A stretch of DNA of 64,000 nt from Komagataeibacter oboediens (GCF_003207815.1 NZ_NKTX01000001.1:124001-188000), one strand, 5' to 3'; counted from the stretch's first letter, positions 49,778-59,863 are shown. The notes: a model not told the origin generated them from the letters alone. Numbers and translations are program-made.

Positions 49778-51583
49778 ATGTCAGACAGTCTGTTCGTCCG
49801 TTACCTTACGCATGTGCGCGCAGCACTGGGCCGGATCGTGCCCGACCTGCCGCCTGCGCTGCTGGACCGGGTGGAGGTCACCCCCACCCGTGACCCGGCC
49901 CATGGCGACCTGGCGACCAATGCGGCGCTGGTCGTGTCCAAGGCGGCACGGCGCCGCCCGGCGGAGATCGCGGGTGAACTGGTGGCGGCGCTGGCGGATG
50001 TGCCCGGCATCGCACATGCGGAAGTGGCGGGCCCCGGTTTCGTCAACATGCGTCTGGCGCCCGCCGTGTGGCAGGACGTGGCGCGCAACGTCCTGAAGGT
50101 GGGTGAGGATTACGGCACCAGCACCGCGGGACGTGGCGTGAAGGTGAATGTGGAATACGTGTCCGCCAACCCCACCGGGCCGATGCATGTGGGCCACTGC
50201 CGTGGGGCCGTGGTGGGGGACGTGCTGGCCAACCTGCTGATCAAGGCGGGCTACGACGTCACGAAGGAATATTACATCAACGACGCCGGGGCGCAGGTCA
50301 TCGCCCTGGCATGGGCGACCTACTGGCGGTACCTGCAGGCGCTGGGCACGACCGTGACCGAGGACGAATTCGCCGCTGTCGTGCCCGGTGGCGCGATCCA
50401 GTATGGCGGCGACTATCTTGTGCCGGTGGGCGAGGCGCTGGCCCGCGAACATGGCGACCGTCTGGCCGCCCCCGGCCTGAAGCCCGCCGATCCTGCCGTA
50501 TGGCTGGAGACGGTGAAGCGCGAGGCGGTCGATACCATGATGGCCATGATCCGCGAGGATCTGGCGGCCCTTGGCGTGCATCATGATGTCTTCACCAGCG
50601 AGGCGAAGATCCTTGCCGACGGGGAAACCGACCGCGCCATAGCGGAGCTGGAAAAGAAGGGCCTGATCTACGAAGGCGTTCTGGAACCGCCCAAGGGCAA
50701 GCTGCCCGATGACTGGGAAGCGCGGCCGCAGACGCTGTTCCGCTCCACCGAGTTCGGGGATGACGTGGACCGTCCGCTGCGCAAGTCCGATGGGTCGAAC
50801 ACCTATTTCGCCAACGATATCGGTTATCATGCCGATAAGATCCGCCGCGGCGCCGATGTGCTGGTGGATGTATGGGGGGCGGACCACGGCGGCTACGTCA
50901 CCCGCATGAAGGCGGCGGTTTCGGCGCTGGCGACGGACGGGCGGCCGGTGCTGGATGTGCTGCTGTGCCAGATCGTGCGTATCGTGCGCGACGGGCAGCC
51001 GGTGCGCATGTCCAAGCGTGCGGGCACCTTCGTCACCCTGCGCGATCTGATTGATGAAGTCGGGCGCGACGCCGTACGCTTTACCATGCTGACCCGCAAG
51101 GCGGACGCGCAGATGGAATTCGATCTGGATCAGGTCGTGGCGCAGAGCCGCGATAACCCGGTCTTCTACGTGCAGTACGCCCATGCGCGGTGCTGTTCCG
51201 TCCTGCGGTCGGCGGCGGCCATGGTCAATGAAGGAAAGATTCCGGGGGGCATCGCGCCTGCGGAACTGGCGGATGTGGACCTGTCGGGCCTGACGTCGGA
51301 TGCGGAACTGGCGCTGCTGCAGCGCATGGCGCAGTGGCCGCGCATGGTCGAATCGGCGGCCAGCGCGCACGAACCGCACCGTATCGCGTTCTACCTCAAT
51401 GAACTGGCGTCCGATTTCCATGCCCTGTGGAACCGTGGGCGCGATGATACGACCCTGCGTTTCCTGCAGGAAGATGATATCGCCGCCACCCGCATGAAGC
51501 TTGCCCTTGTCGAGGCCACGGCAACCGTGCTGCGATCGGGTATGAAAGTGCTCGGCGTACAGCCGGTCGAGGAGATGCGATGA
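49778..51583 (+). CDS. argS: Arginyl-tRNA synthetase
   Basis: A 601-residue class I synthetase. An Add1 N-terminal domain is followed by the HIGH-type motif VSANPTGPMHVGHCRGAVVGD near residue 130. The KMSKS-like motif is VRMSKRAGTFVTLRDL near residue 408, and a helical anticodon domain ends in MKLALVEATATVLRSGMKVLGV. The ATG at 49778 begins the SDSLFVRYL start typical of the family; an upstream in-frame ATG at 49694 adds an unlikely segment. It overlaps the SPOR gene by 4 nt. Confidence 0.96.
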   Translation: MSDSLFVRYLTHVRAALGRIVPDLPPALLDRVEVTPTRDPAHGDLATNAALVVSKAARRRPAEIAGELVAALADVPGIAHAEVAGPGFVNMRLAPAVWQDVARNVLKVGEDYGTSTAGRGVKVNVEYVSANPTGPMHVGHCRGAVVGDVLANLLIKAGYDVTKEYYINDAGAQVIALAWATYWRYLQALGTTVTEDEFAAVVPGGAIQYGGDYLVPVGEALAREHGDRLAAPGLKPADPAVWLETVKREAVDTMMAMIREDLAALGVHHDVFTSEAKILADGETDRAIAELEKKGLIYEGVLEPPKGKLPDDWEARPQTLFRSTEFGDDVDRPLRKSDGSNTYFANDIGYHADKIRRGADVLVDVWGADHGGYVTRMKAAVSALATDGRPVLDVLLCQIVRIVRDGQPVRMSKRAGTFVTLRDLIDEVGRDAVRFTMLTRKADAQMEFDLDQVVAQSRDNPVFYVQYAHARCCSVLRSAAAMVNEGKIPGGIAPAELADVDLSGLTSDAELALLQRMAQWPRMVESAASAHEPHRIAFYLNELASDFHALWNRGRDDTTLRFLQEDDIAATRMKLALVEATATVLRSGMKVLGVQPVEEMR

Positions 51584-52557
51584 GCCCTGACACCACGCCC
51601 CCCAACGTCCCCCCTGACAACAGGGGCGACAACCCGCCCGCACCCGATCCCTATGCCGCACCCAGGGGGCGGGAGCGCATGGGGGCCGATTCCAATCCCG
51701 ACCTGAAGGCCGGCGCCCCCATGGAACCGGCGGATGACGTGCATACGCGTCCCGCCCGCCGCGCGGGTCGTGGTGGTTTCGATTTCAGGGCCCTGCTGTC
51801 GCGCGTGGCGGGCAGCAGCCTGCTGGGTGATGATCCGCTGACGCGCAAGCTGGTCTATGGCGCGGCGGGGCTGGGTGGCGTGCTGGTCGTGGCGATTGGC
51901 GGATGGTCGCTGTTCGGTCACCACCAGGGCGGGATTCCCGTCCTGGGGCCGCCCCCCGGCCCCGTACGCGTCAAGCCCGCCGATCCGGGCGGGATGCAGA
52001 TACTGGGCGCAGGCGACGGTATGCCTGCGGATGGCGGCGTAATGCGCCTGTCCCCGCCGCCGGAACAGCCGCAGCCCGACGCCATGGCCCGCCAGTACGG
52101 ACAGGTAACCGGTGAAGGGGAACCCACGTCCGCCCCGGCGCAGGCAACCCCGTCTGCCCCCCCCGCCACGCCACCAGCGGCTGAGACGCCGGCCGTCACG
52201 CCCGCGCCGCCGCCTGCCGCCCCGCAGCGGGCGGAGACGCCGGAACCGCAGGCCGAACCCGTTCAGCCCGCGGCCCTGCCGCCGCCGGTGCCCCGTGCGG
52301 CCAGTACGGGAACAGGGACGTATGGCGTGCAGCTTGCCGCCCTTGATACGCAGGAAGCGGCACTGAAAAGCTGGACCCGGCTGTCCAGCCGCTATCCCGA
52401 TGTGTTCGGGCCGTACCAGCCTGCCGTGGTGAAGGCAGAACGCAACGGCAAGACCTTCTACCGCCTGCGCGTCAAGGGGCTGGCGAAGGCGCAGGCGGTC
52501 AGTCTGTGCGCAAAGGCCAGGGCAAAGAGCCTGGCGTGCGAACTGGTCCATTCCTGA
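51580..52557 (+). CDS. SPOR domain inner-membrane protein
   Basis: A 325-residue bitopic protein. A cytoplasmic N-terminus of about 85 residues is rich in Pro, Asp and Arg. One transmembrane helix lies near 90-108 (VYGAAGLGGVLVVAIGGWSLF). A long Pro/Ala-rich periplasmic linker leads to a C-terminal SPOR domain (TYGVQLAALDTQEAALKSWTRLSSRYP ... FYRLRVKGLAKAQAVSLCAKAR). SPOR domains bind septal, denuded peptidoglycan. The position between argS and scpA is conserved in Alphaproteobacteria. Confidence 0.88.
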   Translation: MSPDTTPPNVPPDNRGDNPPAPDPYAAPRGRERMGADSNPDLKAGAPMEPADDVHTRPARRAGRGGFDFRALLSRVAGSSLLGDDPLTRKLVYGAAGLGGVLVVAIGGWSLFGHHQGGIPVLGPPPGPVRVKPADPGGMQILGAGDGMPADGGVMRLSPPPEQPQPDAMARQYGQVTGEGEPTSAPAQATPSAPPATPPAAETPAVTPAPPPAAPQRAETPEPQAEPVQPAALPPPVPRAASTGTGTYGVQLAALDTQEAALKSWTRLSSRYPDVFGPYQPAVVKAERNGKTFYRLRVKGLAKAQAVSLCAKARAKSLACELVHS

Positions 52558-52596
52558 TCCCGCCATGGCCTGCGTTCCCGTTCCGCGGAGGGGAGG

Positions 52597-53433
52597 GTGA
52601 GCGGGGATAACGCCCCGCCCGCTTCCCCCACCACCGCCCCGATCGTGCATCTGGAAGGGTTCGACGGGCCGATGGACCTGCTGCTGGAACTGGCGCGGGC
52701 GCAGAAGGTGGATCTGTGGCGCATTTCCATCCTGCAACTGGTGGAGCAGTACCTGGCCGTCGTGCGCGCCGCGCGGGACATCCGGCTGGAGCAGGCAGCG
52801 GACTGGCTGGTCATGGCGGCGTGGCTGGCGTGGCTCAAGTCCCGCCTGCTGCTGCCCGAGGATGATGAGGAAGCAACCGACGCGGAGGAGGCAGCCAGCC
52901 TCCTGCATGAACGCCTGCTGGAACTGGAGCGGATGGTCCAGCTTGGCCGCTGGCTGGCGGCACGTCCGCAGCTGGGGTTGGAAGTGTTTGAACGCGGGCA
53001 GTCGGAAACGCTGGTGGAAATTGACCGCTCGGGTCTTGCGGTTGACGTGCCGCAGCTTATGCGGGGCTATATGGCGGCCATGCGCAGGCGGGCGCGCAAA
53101 TCCGTCTATCAGCCGCGCGTGCTGCGGTTCTGGACCGTGCAGGACGCGCTGGCGCGGTTGCGGCGCATGCTGGGCACGCCCGACCTGAAGACGGACTGGT
53201 GCGGACTGGACGGGTTCGTGCCCGACATTCCGCTACAGGCCGACATGACGGAAACAATGGTGCAGACGGGCCGCCGCGCTGCCGTGGCGGGCACGTTGCT
53301 GGCCGGCCTTGAAATGGCGCGCAGCGGGATGATCGAACTCCAGCAGGCGGAACAGTTTGGCCGTATCTGGCTACGCGAACGGGCGGGGCTGCCGCATGAC
53401 GCTGGAACAGAACCGGAAGGGGACATGGCCTGA
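52597..53433 (+). CDS. scpA: Segregation and condensation protein ScpA
   Basis: A 278-residue kleisin subunit of the SMC-ScpAB condensin. It begins with the family start IVHLEGFDGPMDLLLELARAQKVDLWRISILQLVEQYL and contains ADWLVMAAWLAWLKSRLLLP. The C-terminal winged helix (GRRAAVAGTLLAGLEMARSGMIELQQAEQFGRIWL) contacts the SMC head. The GTG start is preceded by a strong GGGGAGGG. It overlaps scpB by one base. Confidence 0.93.
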   Translation: MSGDNAPPASPTTAPIVHLEGFDGPMDLLLELARAQKVDLWRISILQLVEQYLAVVRAARDIRLEQAADWLVMAAWLAWLKSRLLLPEDDEEATDAEEAASLLHERLLELERMVQLGRWLAARPQLGLEVFERGQSETLVEIDRSGLAVDVPQLMRGYMAAMRRRARKSVYQPRVLRFWTVQDALARLRRMLGTPDLKTDWCGLDGFVPDIPLQADMTETMVQTGRRAAVAGTLLAGLEMARSGMIELQQAEQFGRIWLRERAGLPHDAGTEPEGDMA

Positions 53434-54107
53434 TGAACGAGACGCGACAGCCCGGGCTGCTGCCGGAAGGGGAAGCGGTCGAGACACTGGTCGAGGTGCG
53501 GGAATTCTCGCTCCGGCTGGTGGAGGCGCTGATCTTCGCCCGTGCCGATCCGCTCAGCACCCGGGCCATTGCCGAAGTGCTGGGCGCGCAGGGGGGCATA
53601 CCGCATGATACCGCCGACCGGGATGCCTATGTCGCCGCCACGCTGGCGGCGCTGGCGGCGCAGTATGCGGGGCGTGGCGTCGTGCTGGTGGAAGTGGCGG
53701 GGGGATGGCAGTTCCGTACCGCCCCCGACCTTGCCCCGCGCCTGACCCGCGTCATGCCGCGCCCGCGCAGGCTTGCGCGATCGACCATGGAAACGCTGGC
53801 CATCATTGCCTATCACCAGCCCTGCACCCGTGCCGAGATCGAGGAAATCCGTGGCGTCAGCCTGAGCCAGCAGGTACTGGACACCCTGCTGGAGGCGGAA
53901 CTGATCATGCCGCTGGGCCGTAAGGAAGTTCCGGGACGGCCCATCCTGTGGGGGACATCATCGGGCTTCCTGCGTCATTTCGGGCTGAAGGACCTGGGCG
54001 ATCTGCCACGGCGCGAGGAACTGCTGGTGGATGTGCCCGATACCGCCGTGTCCCCCGATGCGCTCCCTGATGCGCCGGACGAGGTTCCTGACCCGTCCGC
54101 GTCGTGA
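53433..54107 (+). CDS. scpB: Segregation and condensation protein ScpB
   Basis: A 224-residue partner of ScpA. Two winged-helix domains are visible: the first with LRLVEALIFARADPLSTRAIAEVLG, the second with LARSTMETLAIIAYHQPCTRAEIEEIRGV near residue 110. The sequence GRPILWGTSSGFLRHFGLKDLGDLPR is the family signature. It dimerises on ScpA in the condensin. The ATG overlaps the scpA stop (TGATG). tatB follows 90 nt later. Confidence 0.94.
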   Translation: MNETRQPGLLPEGEAVETLVEVREFSLRLVEALIFARADPLSTRAIAEVLGAQGGIPHDTADRDAYVAATLAALAAQYAGRGVVLVEVAGGWQFRTAPDLAPRLTRVMPRPRRLARSTMETLAIIAYHQPCTRAEIEEIRGVSLSQQVLDTLLEAELIMPLGRKEVPGRPILWGTSSGFLRHFGLKDLGDLPRREELLVDVPDTAVSPDALPDAPDEVPDPSAS

Positions 54108-54197
54108 TAGGTGTGCAGGACATGCACGGGCGAGACGTGATGCCGGGCGGTAGCGTGCGGGTGTGCCGCGCGTGCGTGGTGGTGGAGGAAAGTGGTC

Positions 54198-54770
54198 ATG
54201 TTCGATTTCGCGTGGTCTGAATTTGCCCTGATCGGGGTGGTGGGCCTGCTGCTGATCGGGCCCAAGGACATGCCTGTCGCCATCCGTACGGTGACCGGCC
54301 TGATCAAGAAGGCGCGCGGCCTCGCCACCGAATTCCAGTCCCATGTGGATGAAATGGTGCGTGAGGCAGACCTGACGGAAGCGCGTGACCAGCTTGGCCA
54401 GCTCAAGCGGCTGAACGTGCGCGACAAGCTGATGAAGGCGATTGACGGGGATGGCACGCTGCGGCGTTCGCTTGATCCCGCCACGCTGACGGGGACGGCG
54501 CCCGTCCCTCCTCCAGCCACGCCCGCCATGGAGAACGTGCTGCCGGAACAGAAGATTCCCTCGCGCCATTACATTCCCCCGCTATCCACTGCCGCGCCGA
54601 AGGAAGCGGATGCGGCGGTGCTGGCCAGCGCGCCCGATTTTCTTCCGCCCCGTGTCGCGCGCCGTATCGCGGCCGAACTGCCAGACCTGACCCCGCCGGC
54701 CTTCCTGCCGCCGGTCAGGGTCATTCACCGGGGGCAGCGTGTCTCCGTCACAGCCGACGGGCGGGAATAA
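54198..54770 (+). CDS. tatB: Sec-independent translocase subunit TatB
   Basis: A 190-residue protein. A single N-terminal membrane helix (FAWSEFALIGVVGLLLIGPKDMPVAIR) ends with the Gly-Pro hinge, followed by an amphipathic helix and a long Pro/Ala-rich cytoplasmic tail. The acidic residue at position 8 in the helix and the length fit TatB and not TatA. TatB and TatC form the receptor for twin-arginine signal peptides. The ATG at 54198 is preferred over a GTG at 54192. No tatA is found beside it. Confidence 0.9.
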   Translation: MFDFAWSEFALIGVVGLLLIGPKDMPVAIRTVTGLIKKARGLATEFQSHVDEMVREADLTEARDQLGQLKRLNVRDKLMKAIDGDGTLRRSLDPATLTGTAPVPPPATPAMENVLPEQKIPSRHYIPPLSTAAPKEADAAVLASAPDFLPPRVARRIAAELPDLTPPAFLPPVRVIHRGQRVSVTADGRE

Positions 54771-54777
54771 GAACGCG

Positions 54778-55590
54778 ATGGATGCAGGAGACGACACCCT
54801 GAATCAGGATTCGATCAACGACCAGCCCATGCCGCTGCTCGAACATCTGGTGGAACTGCGGCGCAGGCTGCTGTGGTCCATCGTGACGTTCATGGTGTGT
54901 TTTGCCGTCTGTTACTATTATTCGGAACAGATCTATTTCTTCCTGGCCAAGCCTCTGGGCGACATCATGCGCCAGAAGGGGGAACAGCCGCACCTGATCT
55001 ATACCGCGCTGTATGAAGCCTTCTTCACCTATATGAAGGTCGCCTTTTTCGGTGCGGCCTGCCTGTCGTTTCCCATGGTGGCGGTGCAGGCGTGGATATT
55101 CATAGCGCCCGGGCTGTACCGCAGCGAAAAACGCGCATTCGCGCCCTTCCTGGTCGCGACGCCCATCATGTTCGCCATGGGGGCGGCGCTGGCGTACTAT
55201 TTCATCTTTCCCGCTGCGTGGAAGTTCTTCCTGTCGTTCCAGACGGCGGACGGGCAGGACGGGCTGCAGATCGAACTGCAGGCCAAGGTGTCGGAATACC
55301 TGACACTGGTCATGAAGCTGATCCTGGCGTTCGGCATGGCGTTTGAACTGCCCGTGGTGCTGACGCTCATGGCGCGGGTGGGGCTGGTGACATCGAAGGG
55401 GCTGGCAAAGGTGCGGCGCTATGCCTATGTCGGCGCGTTCGTGGCCGCCGCCATCCTGACGCCGCCCGACGTGATTACCCAGACCGGTCTGGCCGTGCCG
55501 CTGATCGGGCTGTACGAGGTTTCCATTTTCTGCGCCCGCCTTGTCGAGCCGCGCAACCCGCCTGAAGACGACACCGAGGAGACTACCTGA
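54778..55590 (+). CDS. tatC: Sec-independent translocase subunit TatC
   Basis: A 270-residue protein with six transmembrane helices. Conserved features are [19 protein letters not shown] at the start, the substrate-binding Glu in [46 protein letters not shown] and the later [12 protein letters not shown]. It recognises the twin-arginine motif, for instance in the endoglucanase of this window. It begins 8 nt after tatB and overlaps serS by one base. Confidence 0.95.
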   Translation: MDAGDDTLNQDSINDQPMPLLEHLVELRRRLLWSIVTFMVCFAVCYYYSEQIYFFLAKPLGDIMRQKGEQPHLIYTALYEAFFTYMKVAFFGAACLSFPMVAVQAWIFIAPGLYRSEKRAFAPFLVATPIMFAMGAALAYYFIFPAAWKFFLSFQTADGQDGLQIELQAKVSEYLTLVMKLILAFGMAFELPVVLTLMARVGLVTSKGLAKVRRYAYVGAFVAAAILTPPDVITQTGLAVPLIGLYEVSIFCARLVEPRNPPEDDTEETT

Positions 55591-56861
55591 TGCACGACCT
55601 GCGCGCGCTTCGCGCCGATCCCGACGGTTTTGACGCCGACCTGAAGCGGCGGGGCGAGCCTGCCGTGGCGCAGGCGCTGCTGCTGCTGGATCATGACCGC
55701 CGCGCGGCTGAAACCGCATTGCAGGAACTGCAGGCGCGACGGAAGCAGATTTCCAAGGAAATCGGCATGATGCGCAAATCCGGCGCGGACACTTCCGCGC
55801 TGGAAGCGGAAGTGGCTGGTGCCAAGGCCCGGATGGAGGAACTGCAGACCCGCGCCGATGATCTGGACAGCCAGATCCGTGGCACGCTGGAACGCCTGCC
55901 CAACCGCCTGGACGCCGGCGTGCCCGAAGGGGCCGATGAAAGCGCGAACGTGGAGGTGCACCAGAACGGCACGCCACGTGAATTCCCCTTTGCCCCGCGT
56001 GAGCATTTCGAACTGGGCGAAGCGCTGGGCATGATGGATTTCGAGACTGCGTCCCGCCTGTCGGGCGCGCGGTTCGTGGTGCTGCGTGGTCAGCTTGCGC
56101 GGCTGGAGCGTGCGCTGGGCCAGTTCATGCTGGACCTGCACACCAGCGAAAACGGCTACGAGGAAACCGCCGTGCCCGTCCTGGTCAATAACGATGCGAT
56201 GTACGGCACCGACAAGCTGCCCAAATTCGCCGACCAGTCCTTCCGCACCGAAGATGGCCGCTGGCTGATCCCCACGGCTGAAGTGCCGCTGACAGCCAGT
56301 GTCGCGGGCCAGATCCTGCCGGGTGCCGTGCTGCCGCGCCGTCTTGTCGCCCTGTCATCATGCTTCCGCAGCGAGGCCGGGGCCGCGGGCCGCGACACGC
56401 GCGGCATGCTGCGCCAGCACCAGTTCCAGAAGGTGGAGATGGTTTCCATCACCACACCGGAGGAGAGTGACGCCGAGCATGAGCGCATGACCCGCTGTGC
56501 GGAAATGGTGCTGGAAAAGCTGGGCATTCCTTACCGCCGCATGCTGCTGTGCGCGGGCGATACCGGTTTTGGCGCGGCAAAGACCTTTGACCTTGAGGCC
56601 TGGCTGCCGGGGCAGAAGGCATGGCGCGAAATCTCGTCATGTTCCACCACGCGCGATTTTCAGGCCCGTCGTATGAACGCACGCTACCGTCTGGCGGAAG
56701 GCAAGCCCGCCTTTGTCCATACCCTGAACGGGTCTGGCCTGGCTGTAGGCCGCACGCTGATCGCAGTGATGGAAAATTACCAGAACGCGGATGGCAGCAT
56801 CACCGTGCCCGACGTGCTGCGTCCATATATGGGTGGTGTCGAGGTCATCCGCGCGGCCTGA
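55590..56861 (+). CDS. serS: Seryl-tRNA synthetase
   Basis: A 423-residue class II synthetase. The N-terminal half is a long antiparallel coiled coil (about 25-105) that contacts the long variable arm of tRNA-Ser. The catalytic core has [13 protein letters not shown], motif 2 [29 protein letters not shown] near residue 258 and motif 3 near residue 380 ([20 protein letters not shown]). It is the last gene of the argS-serS run, starting one base into the tatC stop. Confidence 0.96.
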   Translation: MHDLRALRADPDGFDADLKRRGEPAVAQALLLLDHDRRAAETALQELQARRKQISKEIGMMRKSGADTSALEAEVAGAKARMEELQTRADDLDSQIRGTLERLPNRLDAGVPEGADESANVEVHQNGTPREFPFAPREHFELGEALGMMDFETASRLSGARFVVLRGQLARLERALGQFMLDLHTSENGYEETAVPVLVNNDAMYGTDKLPKFADQSFRTEDGRWLIPTAEVPLTASVAGQILPGAVLPRRLVALSSCFRSEAGAAGRDTRGMLRQHQFQKVEMVSITTPEESDAEHERMTRCAEMVLEKLGIPYRRMLLCAGDTGFGAAKTFDLEAWLPGQKAWREISSCSTTRDFQARRMNARYRLAEGKPAFVHTLNGSGLAVGRTLIAVMENYQNADGSITVPDVLRPYMGGVEVIRAA

Positions 56862-57022
56862 TCCCCATGGGGCGGGCGTGCAGGTCACGCCCGTCCTGTC
56901 GGGCTGCATGCGATCGGCACGATGCTGGATCACTGTCCTGCCTGACCGGCCGGCTGTCAGGCTGCCAATGCGCAGGATGGCCCTGGGGCAGATAACCGGC
57001 CCACAGGACATCCTGCAAATTG

Positions 57023-57100
57023 AAGTTTTTGGTGAAGCTTTTTTCAAGAAGCTTCGAAGAACACCGCCTTTTTGGAAAAAGGCGGCATCCATAAACGTTT
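57023..57100. repeat. Intergenic two-hairpin repeat, copy D (inverted)
   Basis: The copy with the best hairpins: GAAGCTTTTTTCAAGAAGCTTC and CCGCCTTTTTGGAAAAAGGCGG, separated by GAAGAACA. It starts with GTTTTTGGT and ends ATAAACGTTT. Its order is the reverse complement of copy B at 20785. It lies in the 256-nt gap between serS and the helicase gene; the rest of that gap holds no gene that I can recognise. Confidence 0.8.
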
Positions 57101-57117
57101 GTCTTCCTGCCTCTCCC

Positions 57118-59565
57118 TTACCGCCGCTTGCGGTGCGGGCGCTTGCCTTTGGGCGGTGCCTCACGGTTGCGGCGTCCCGGCGGATTGGCGCGGTTGTCGG
57201 GGCTGAAGGGGGTTGTACGTGGCGTGCGGGCGCGGATGCTCTGCTGGCGCAGCACGTCCTCGATCCAGTCATTCAGGCGTGCGGTCGTGGCCTCGGCCTC
57301 CTCGCGATTGATGTAGGCTTCGGGAAAGCGCAGCGCCAGCCACCGCCAGGCCACCAGTCGCTTGTGGCGCTTTTCGGCCCGTTCCAGTTCCGTGCGTTCG
57401 GCCCGTTCGGGGGGCGGCAGGCGGCCCGTGCCCGGCGGTGGCACGGCATTGCCCGCCGCATGGTCCGCCGCCCAGTGGACAAGGCGCTGGATGCCATTGT
57501 CACGGTCATCCACCGGGCACATGGCGTAAACCCAGCGCTGCGCCAGCGTCAGGTCCGCAACCCCTTCCAGCGCGGTGGCAATGGCGAAGGCCTGTTCCAT
57601 ATTGGCCAGACGGTAATTGGGGTCATCACGGCGCAACACCGCGCGGCGGATACGCACCAGCACGCCAAACAGGCTGTCCGATCCGATTTCGGCCGCCACG
57701 GCCTGTACGATGTCGGCATCCGGCTGGACCTGCGGGCGCATGTCCTCGATCGGCTGCGGGGGGGCAGCCAGCATGGCGTGGATGAAGGACGGGCTGCCCA
57801 CCCCTTCCAGCACGGCCACGACACCCTGTTCATGCTTGCCATAACGCCCGGCGCGGCCGCCGATCTGCTTGACTTCCTGCGGGTTGAGGTCGCGCGTCTG
57901 GTTGCCGTCATATTTGCGCAGGGCTGCGAAGACGACGCGGCGGATGGTCAGGTTCAGCCCCATGCCGATGGCGTCGGTTGCGATCAGGATATCGGCGTCG
58001 CCATCATTGAAACGCTGGGCCTCCGCCCGGCGGACTTCGGGGCTGAGCGCGCCATACACCACCGCTACCCGCTTGCCCTGCGCCAGCAGCAGTGCGCGCA
58101 GGTCCAGCACCTCGCGCCGGGAAAAGGCGATCAGCGCGTCATGCTTCTGCAGTTCATGCAGGCTGACCGAGCGTTCAGCCGCGACCAGCGGGCTTTTGCG
58201 TTCCAGCCGGATTTCATCCACCGGGTCACCACACAGTTCGGCAATGCGCCGGACCATGGGAATGCAGTCGGGCGCGCCCAGAATGAACAGGTGCCGCGCA
58301 GGCGCACCCATGATGGCCGCCGTCCATGCCGCCCCCCGGTCGGGGTCGGTCAGCATCTGGGCTTCATCAATGATGGCGACGTCAACCGGATTGTTCAGCG
58401 GGCACATTTCCACGGTTGCGGCCAGATGGCGGCTGCCGGGCACGTCGATGCGTTCTTCGCCGGTGGCAAGTGATGTCGGCACACCGCGCGCGGTCAGCGA
58501 CTCGCGGAATTCATGGGCCAGCAGACGCAGGGGTGCCAGCGCCAGGCCGCTTTCGGCGCGGGCCAGCGCATCAAGCGCGGTATGCGACTTGCCGCTGTTG
58601 GTCGGCCCCGTCACCAGCGTGATGCGGCGGTTGAGCGCGCGCGCGGTGCGGAAATGGGCGGCATAGCGGTCAAGGGCGGCGACCTGCGCGATGACGGCAT
58701 TGCCCACGCGGCGATTGCCAAGGTCGGGGGCCAGCGGCGTGCGCGACGGGGTGTCCTGTCCCTCCCTGCGCCACTGGGGCAACTGCTGGCGCAGGGCCAT
58801 GAGTTCGGTGGGGTCGAATTCCCACCGTTCCTGCCCATCCGCCTGTGGCACGCGACGGGCGACCGGCAGCCGGTTTTCCGCGATCCAGCGCAGGGCCTCG
58901 CGGTGCGGACAGCGCAGCAGGCCGGGCACGTCGCTGAAGGGGACAAGGCTTTTTTCCCATTCGCGCAGGCGCAGCACTTCCTCACGCCGGCGCGCACGTG
59001 CCGTATCCTCGATCCGGGTGTCGCGGTCCTTGCGGCTTGCATCCTCGCGTTCCAGTCCGGCGGCGAAGGCATCCGCATCCGGCAGGGCAAAGGCGTCGGC
59101 CACCGCCACGGCCAGGGTGCGCAGTTCCGCAGGCGCCAGCGTGCGGCCGGTGCCGTCAAACAGGTCGGCGCGGATGTTTTCCACTGCGGCGCGGGGCGTT
59201 TCGCCCTGCGCGCGCAGTTTTTCGCGCAGCACGGGGGCAAGGGCCGACAGCAGGCGGGCATCATCGGGTTCGGGGTCGTCCACGCTCACGGCGGCGGCTT
59301 CGGTATCCGCGCGCGTGACCCATACCTGTCCCGCGCGGCGCGTCAGGTCCATGAGGCGCGACCCCCATGGCTTGCGCCGGACGGTGCACAGCGCGCTACG
59401 GAACGCGGCGTCATCTATCTGTGTCGCGCCGGGTTGCAGCATGCGGGCGATCACGCGCTCCAGCTTCGGGCGCTCGCGGGTTTCAACATGCAGCCCGGTT
59501 GCGGCGATCGCCGCATCCAGCGCCAGCAGGGCAGGGGCGGCCCGGTCGGGGAATTCAGAAGTCAT
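57118..59565 (-). CDS. Suv3-like superfamily 2 RNA helicase
   Basis: An 815-residue DExH helicase of the group related to mitochondrial SUV3. Motif I is LVTGPTNSGKSHTAL near residue 317, motif II is VDVAIIDEAQML near residue 392, and later motifs are ATDAIGMGLNLTIRRVVF and QIGGRAGRYGKHEQGVV, with the arginine finger in GRAGR. About 300 N-terminal residues are not helicase-like and are rich in Arg and Glu. The C-terminal 80 residues are basic (RRNREAPPKGKRPHRKRR), suiting RNA binding. In mitochondria SUV3 works with PNPase; a matching role in RNA decay is possible. The ATG at 59565 has no strong alternative. Confidence 0.88.
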   Translation of the reverse strand: MTSEFPDRAAPALLALDAAIAATGLHVETRERPKLERVIARMLQPGATQIDDAAFRSALCTVRRKPWGSRLMDLTRRAGQVWVTRADTEAAAVSVDDPEPDDARLLSALAPVLREKLRAQGETPRAAVENIRADLFDGTGRTLAPAELRTLAVAVADAFALPDADAFAAGLEREDASRKDRDTRIEDTARARRREEVLRLREWEKSLVPFSDVPGLLRCPHREALRWIAENRLPVARRVPQADGQERWEFDPTELMALRQQLPQWRREGQDTPSRTPLAPDLGNRRVGNAVIAQVAALDRYAAHFRTARALNRRITLVTGPTNSGKSHTALDALARAESGLALAPLRLLAHEFRESLTARGVPTSLATGEERIDVPGSRHLAATVEMCPLNNPVDVAIIDEAQMLTDPDRGAAWTAAIMGAPARHLFILGAPDCIPMVRRIAELCGDPVDEIRLERKSPLVAAERSVSLHELQKHDALIAFSRREVLDLRALLLAQGKRVAVVYGALSPEVRRAEAQRFNDGDADILIATDAIGMGLNLTIRRVVFAALRKYDGNQTRDLNPQEVKQIGGRAGRYGKHEQGVVAVLEGVGSPSFIHAMLAAPPQPIEDMRPQVQPDADIVQAVAAEIGSDSLFGVLVRIRRAVLRRDDPNYRLANMEQAFAIATALEGVADLTLAQRWVYAMCPVDDRDNGIQRLVHWAADHAAGNAVPPPGTGRLPPPERAERTELERAEKRHKRLVAWRWLALRFPEAYINREEAEATTARLNDWIEDVLRQQSIRARTPRTTPFSPDNRANPPGRRNREAPPKGKRPHRKRR

Positions 59566-59863
59566 ACCTGACTATGTGCGTCATCCGTGCGCGGACGACA
59601 ATGGACTCCCTACTTGCATCCGGTCCCGAAATCATCGAATAGAGGCCCGCATCGTACGCGTGTGGCGTGACATGCGCGCACCGGAACGGACATTATGCGG
59701 CAGATCTGTTCCCTGTAGCGCGTGATATGTTTGTTTTGTGCTGGAATTCCACGCTGTGGATGGCCTAAACATGCCCGCACTCAAGCTTATGTAGCTGTGG
59801 GCGGGCGCATGTTTCAGGATATCCTGTGTCTGCGTCATACCCAGCCGGGAGAATGATAACCAG
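59566..59863 (+). promoter_or_regulatory. Divergent promoter region with a 5'-leader hairpin
   Basis: A 298-nt gap between the helicase gene (minus) and the ferredoxin reductase gene (plus). It holds a hairpin at 59767-59814 in which AAACATGCCCGC pairs with GCGGGC-GC-ATGTTT (2-nt bulge), about 50 nt before the reductase start. No known riboswitch pattern was recognised, and no promoter boxes were fixed. Confidence 0.35.

Noticed and set aside
49781-51661. 626-codon open frame on the minus strand across argS
   Set aside because: Antisense shadow of argS. No ribosome-binding site and no domain pattern; the sense frame encodes a complete synthetase.
56791-58473. 560-codon plus-strand frame from the end of serS into the helicase gene
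   Set aside because: Crosses an intergenic repeat and lies antisense to the Suv3-like helicase; no domain.
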